Assembly (NCBI GenBank): GCA_018873245.2
Contig: JAEMBT020000006.1
Location: 2,979,855-3,043,854 of the forward strand
DNA length: 64,000 nt
Reading direction: 5' to 3'
Source: Archegozetes longisetosus
Lineage: Eukaryota > Arthropoda > Arachnida > Sarcoptiformes > Trhypochthoniidae
The notes below the pieces were generated by a model. It had not been told where the DNA came from, searched no databases, and saw only the letters and a program-made list of their open reading frames with translations. Shown one piece after another: positions 63,601-64,000 of the stretch. The translations under genes were made by a program, and so were the position numbers. Numbering within the stretch: the stretch's first letter is position 1; every line of letters starts with the position of its first letter.

Positions 63601-64000
63601 ACTTATGGCATTTGAAACTCGATAACTTCTTGCAAGAACTCTATGCAAAAGTTAGAGATAATGGATTTTTACTTACAATATTTCGCTATACGATCACATT
63701 ACCAGAACTTATATTGAATCAATTATGCGAACAAAAAGCCATCAATGATTTGAGTTTAACTAAAAGAATAAATGAGTTCAAAATAGAAGCACAAAAACTT
63801 GGACTCAATGTTGTTTGTCATAAATCTGATTCGATCGGTTCGGTGGCAGTACTTTTTCGTAAAGCTCAGTCAATCAACGAACTGAAACCTAAAGAAGAAA
63901 ATATTATAGAAATAAGTAGTGATTATAAGAGATGGTTTGAAATTCTAAAACAAAGATTATTGCAAATCAGAGAAAGTGATAAGAAAGATGAGAAACTTTG
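54673..64000 (+). CDS. FASN: Type I fatty acid synthase, 5' part, with frame breaks
   Basis: Animal multifunctional fatty acid (or polyketide-like) synthase, cytosolic. Exons: 54673-54838, 55817-55969, 56032-56304, 57473-57834, 57907-58161, 58672-58944, 59184-59768, 60347-61199, 62034-62829, 63006 to beyond the window. Ketosynthase: DTACSSSM (active Cys), EAHGTGTK and SNIGH (His). Acyltransferase: FPGLGGQW and GHSFGE (Ser). Dehydratase: LADHCIDGKVLFPATGYL (His). The last exon covers the dehydratase end and pseudo-methyltransferase; enoyl reductase onward lies outside. Breaks: a frame change at 58003-58010, a TAA at 60757-60759 with a frame change near 60785-60800, and a phase mismatch at 62034. 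Between these the protein is well conserved, so this is either a young pseudogene among several mite synthase copies or a working gene with assembly errors. Confidence 0.93.

Overview
The window is AT-rich nuclear DNA of an animal. Its genes are split by GT-AG introns that range from about 40 bases to about 2 kb. The likely source is an arthropod, most plausibly an acariform mite. That is an inference: the UDP-glycosyltransferase here is of the bacterial type, with no signal peptide and no membrane anchor, as known from spider mites, and it sits beside a DB-module/fibronectin/Ig surface protein of the kind found in invertebrates. No CRISPR array, rRNA or convincing tRNA was seen.

Layout from left to right. 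Positions 1-8.5 kb hold one possible first exon running off the left edge, an internally deleted mariner element, a long foldback repeat, a motif-rich repeat that recurs near a hAT relic, and two short coding candidates I could not identify. A complete dipeptidyl peptidase IV-like gene follows on the minus strand (8573-13025, 12 coding exons, one single-base frame break). Head-to-head with it is UDP-glucose 4-epimerase on the plus strand (14076-17286); its only intron carries a 1.5-kb nested palindromic transposon. A short epimerase-like relic lies downstream. Mitochondrial NAD(P) transhydrogenase occupies 20537-26738 on the minus strand (8 coding exons, intact). A two-exon UGT follows at 28803-30502 on the minus strand. 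Around 33-34 kb is a hAT transposase relic with a terminal-inverted-repeat element beside it. From 36711 to 45547 on the plus strand is an 11-exon gene for a type I membrane protein with Ig, fibronectin III and paired DB modules. The next 5 kb is gene-poor and holds a near-perfect foldback and a broken open frame. From 50787 to 53901 lies a 3.1-kb mobile element with 89-base terminal inverted repeats and a 6-base target duplication. It carries two divergent, spliced, damaged genes, one with RING-like and zinc-finger segments. The last 9.3 kb is the 5' part of an animal type I fatty acid synthase, with several frame breaks, running off the right edge.

The housekeeping genes do not form a functional cluster. 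Transhydrogenase (mitochondrial NADPH) and fatty acid synthase (cytosolic NADPH consumer) are linked only by general metabolism, and the epimerase and the UGT both handle UDP-sugars. The unusual content is mobile: at least four transposon types and three long palindromes in 64 kb. The best candidate for something undescribed is the element at 50787-53901. Its termini and 6-base duplication recall Polinton/Maverick elements, yet its cargo resembles the RING plus zinc-finger layout of the RAG1 N-terminal region.

Exon boundaries were worked out by hand from splice dinucleotides and reading phase. In each conserved gene the phases agree across all junctions except where a break is stated.
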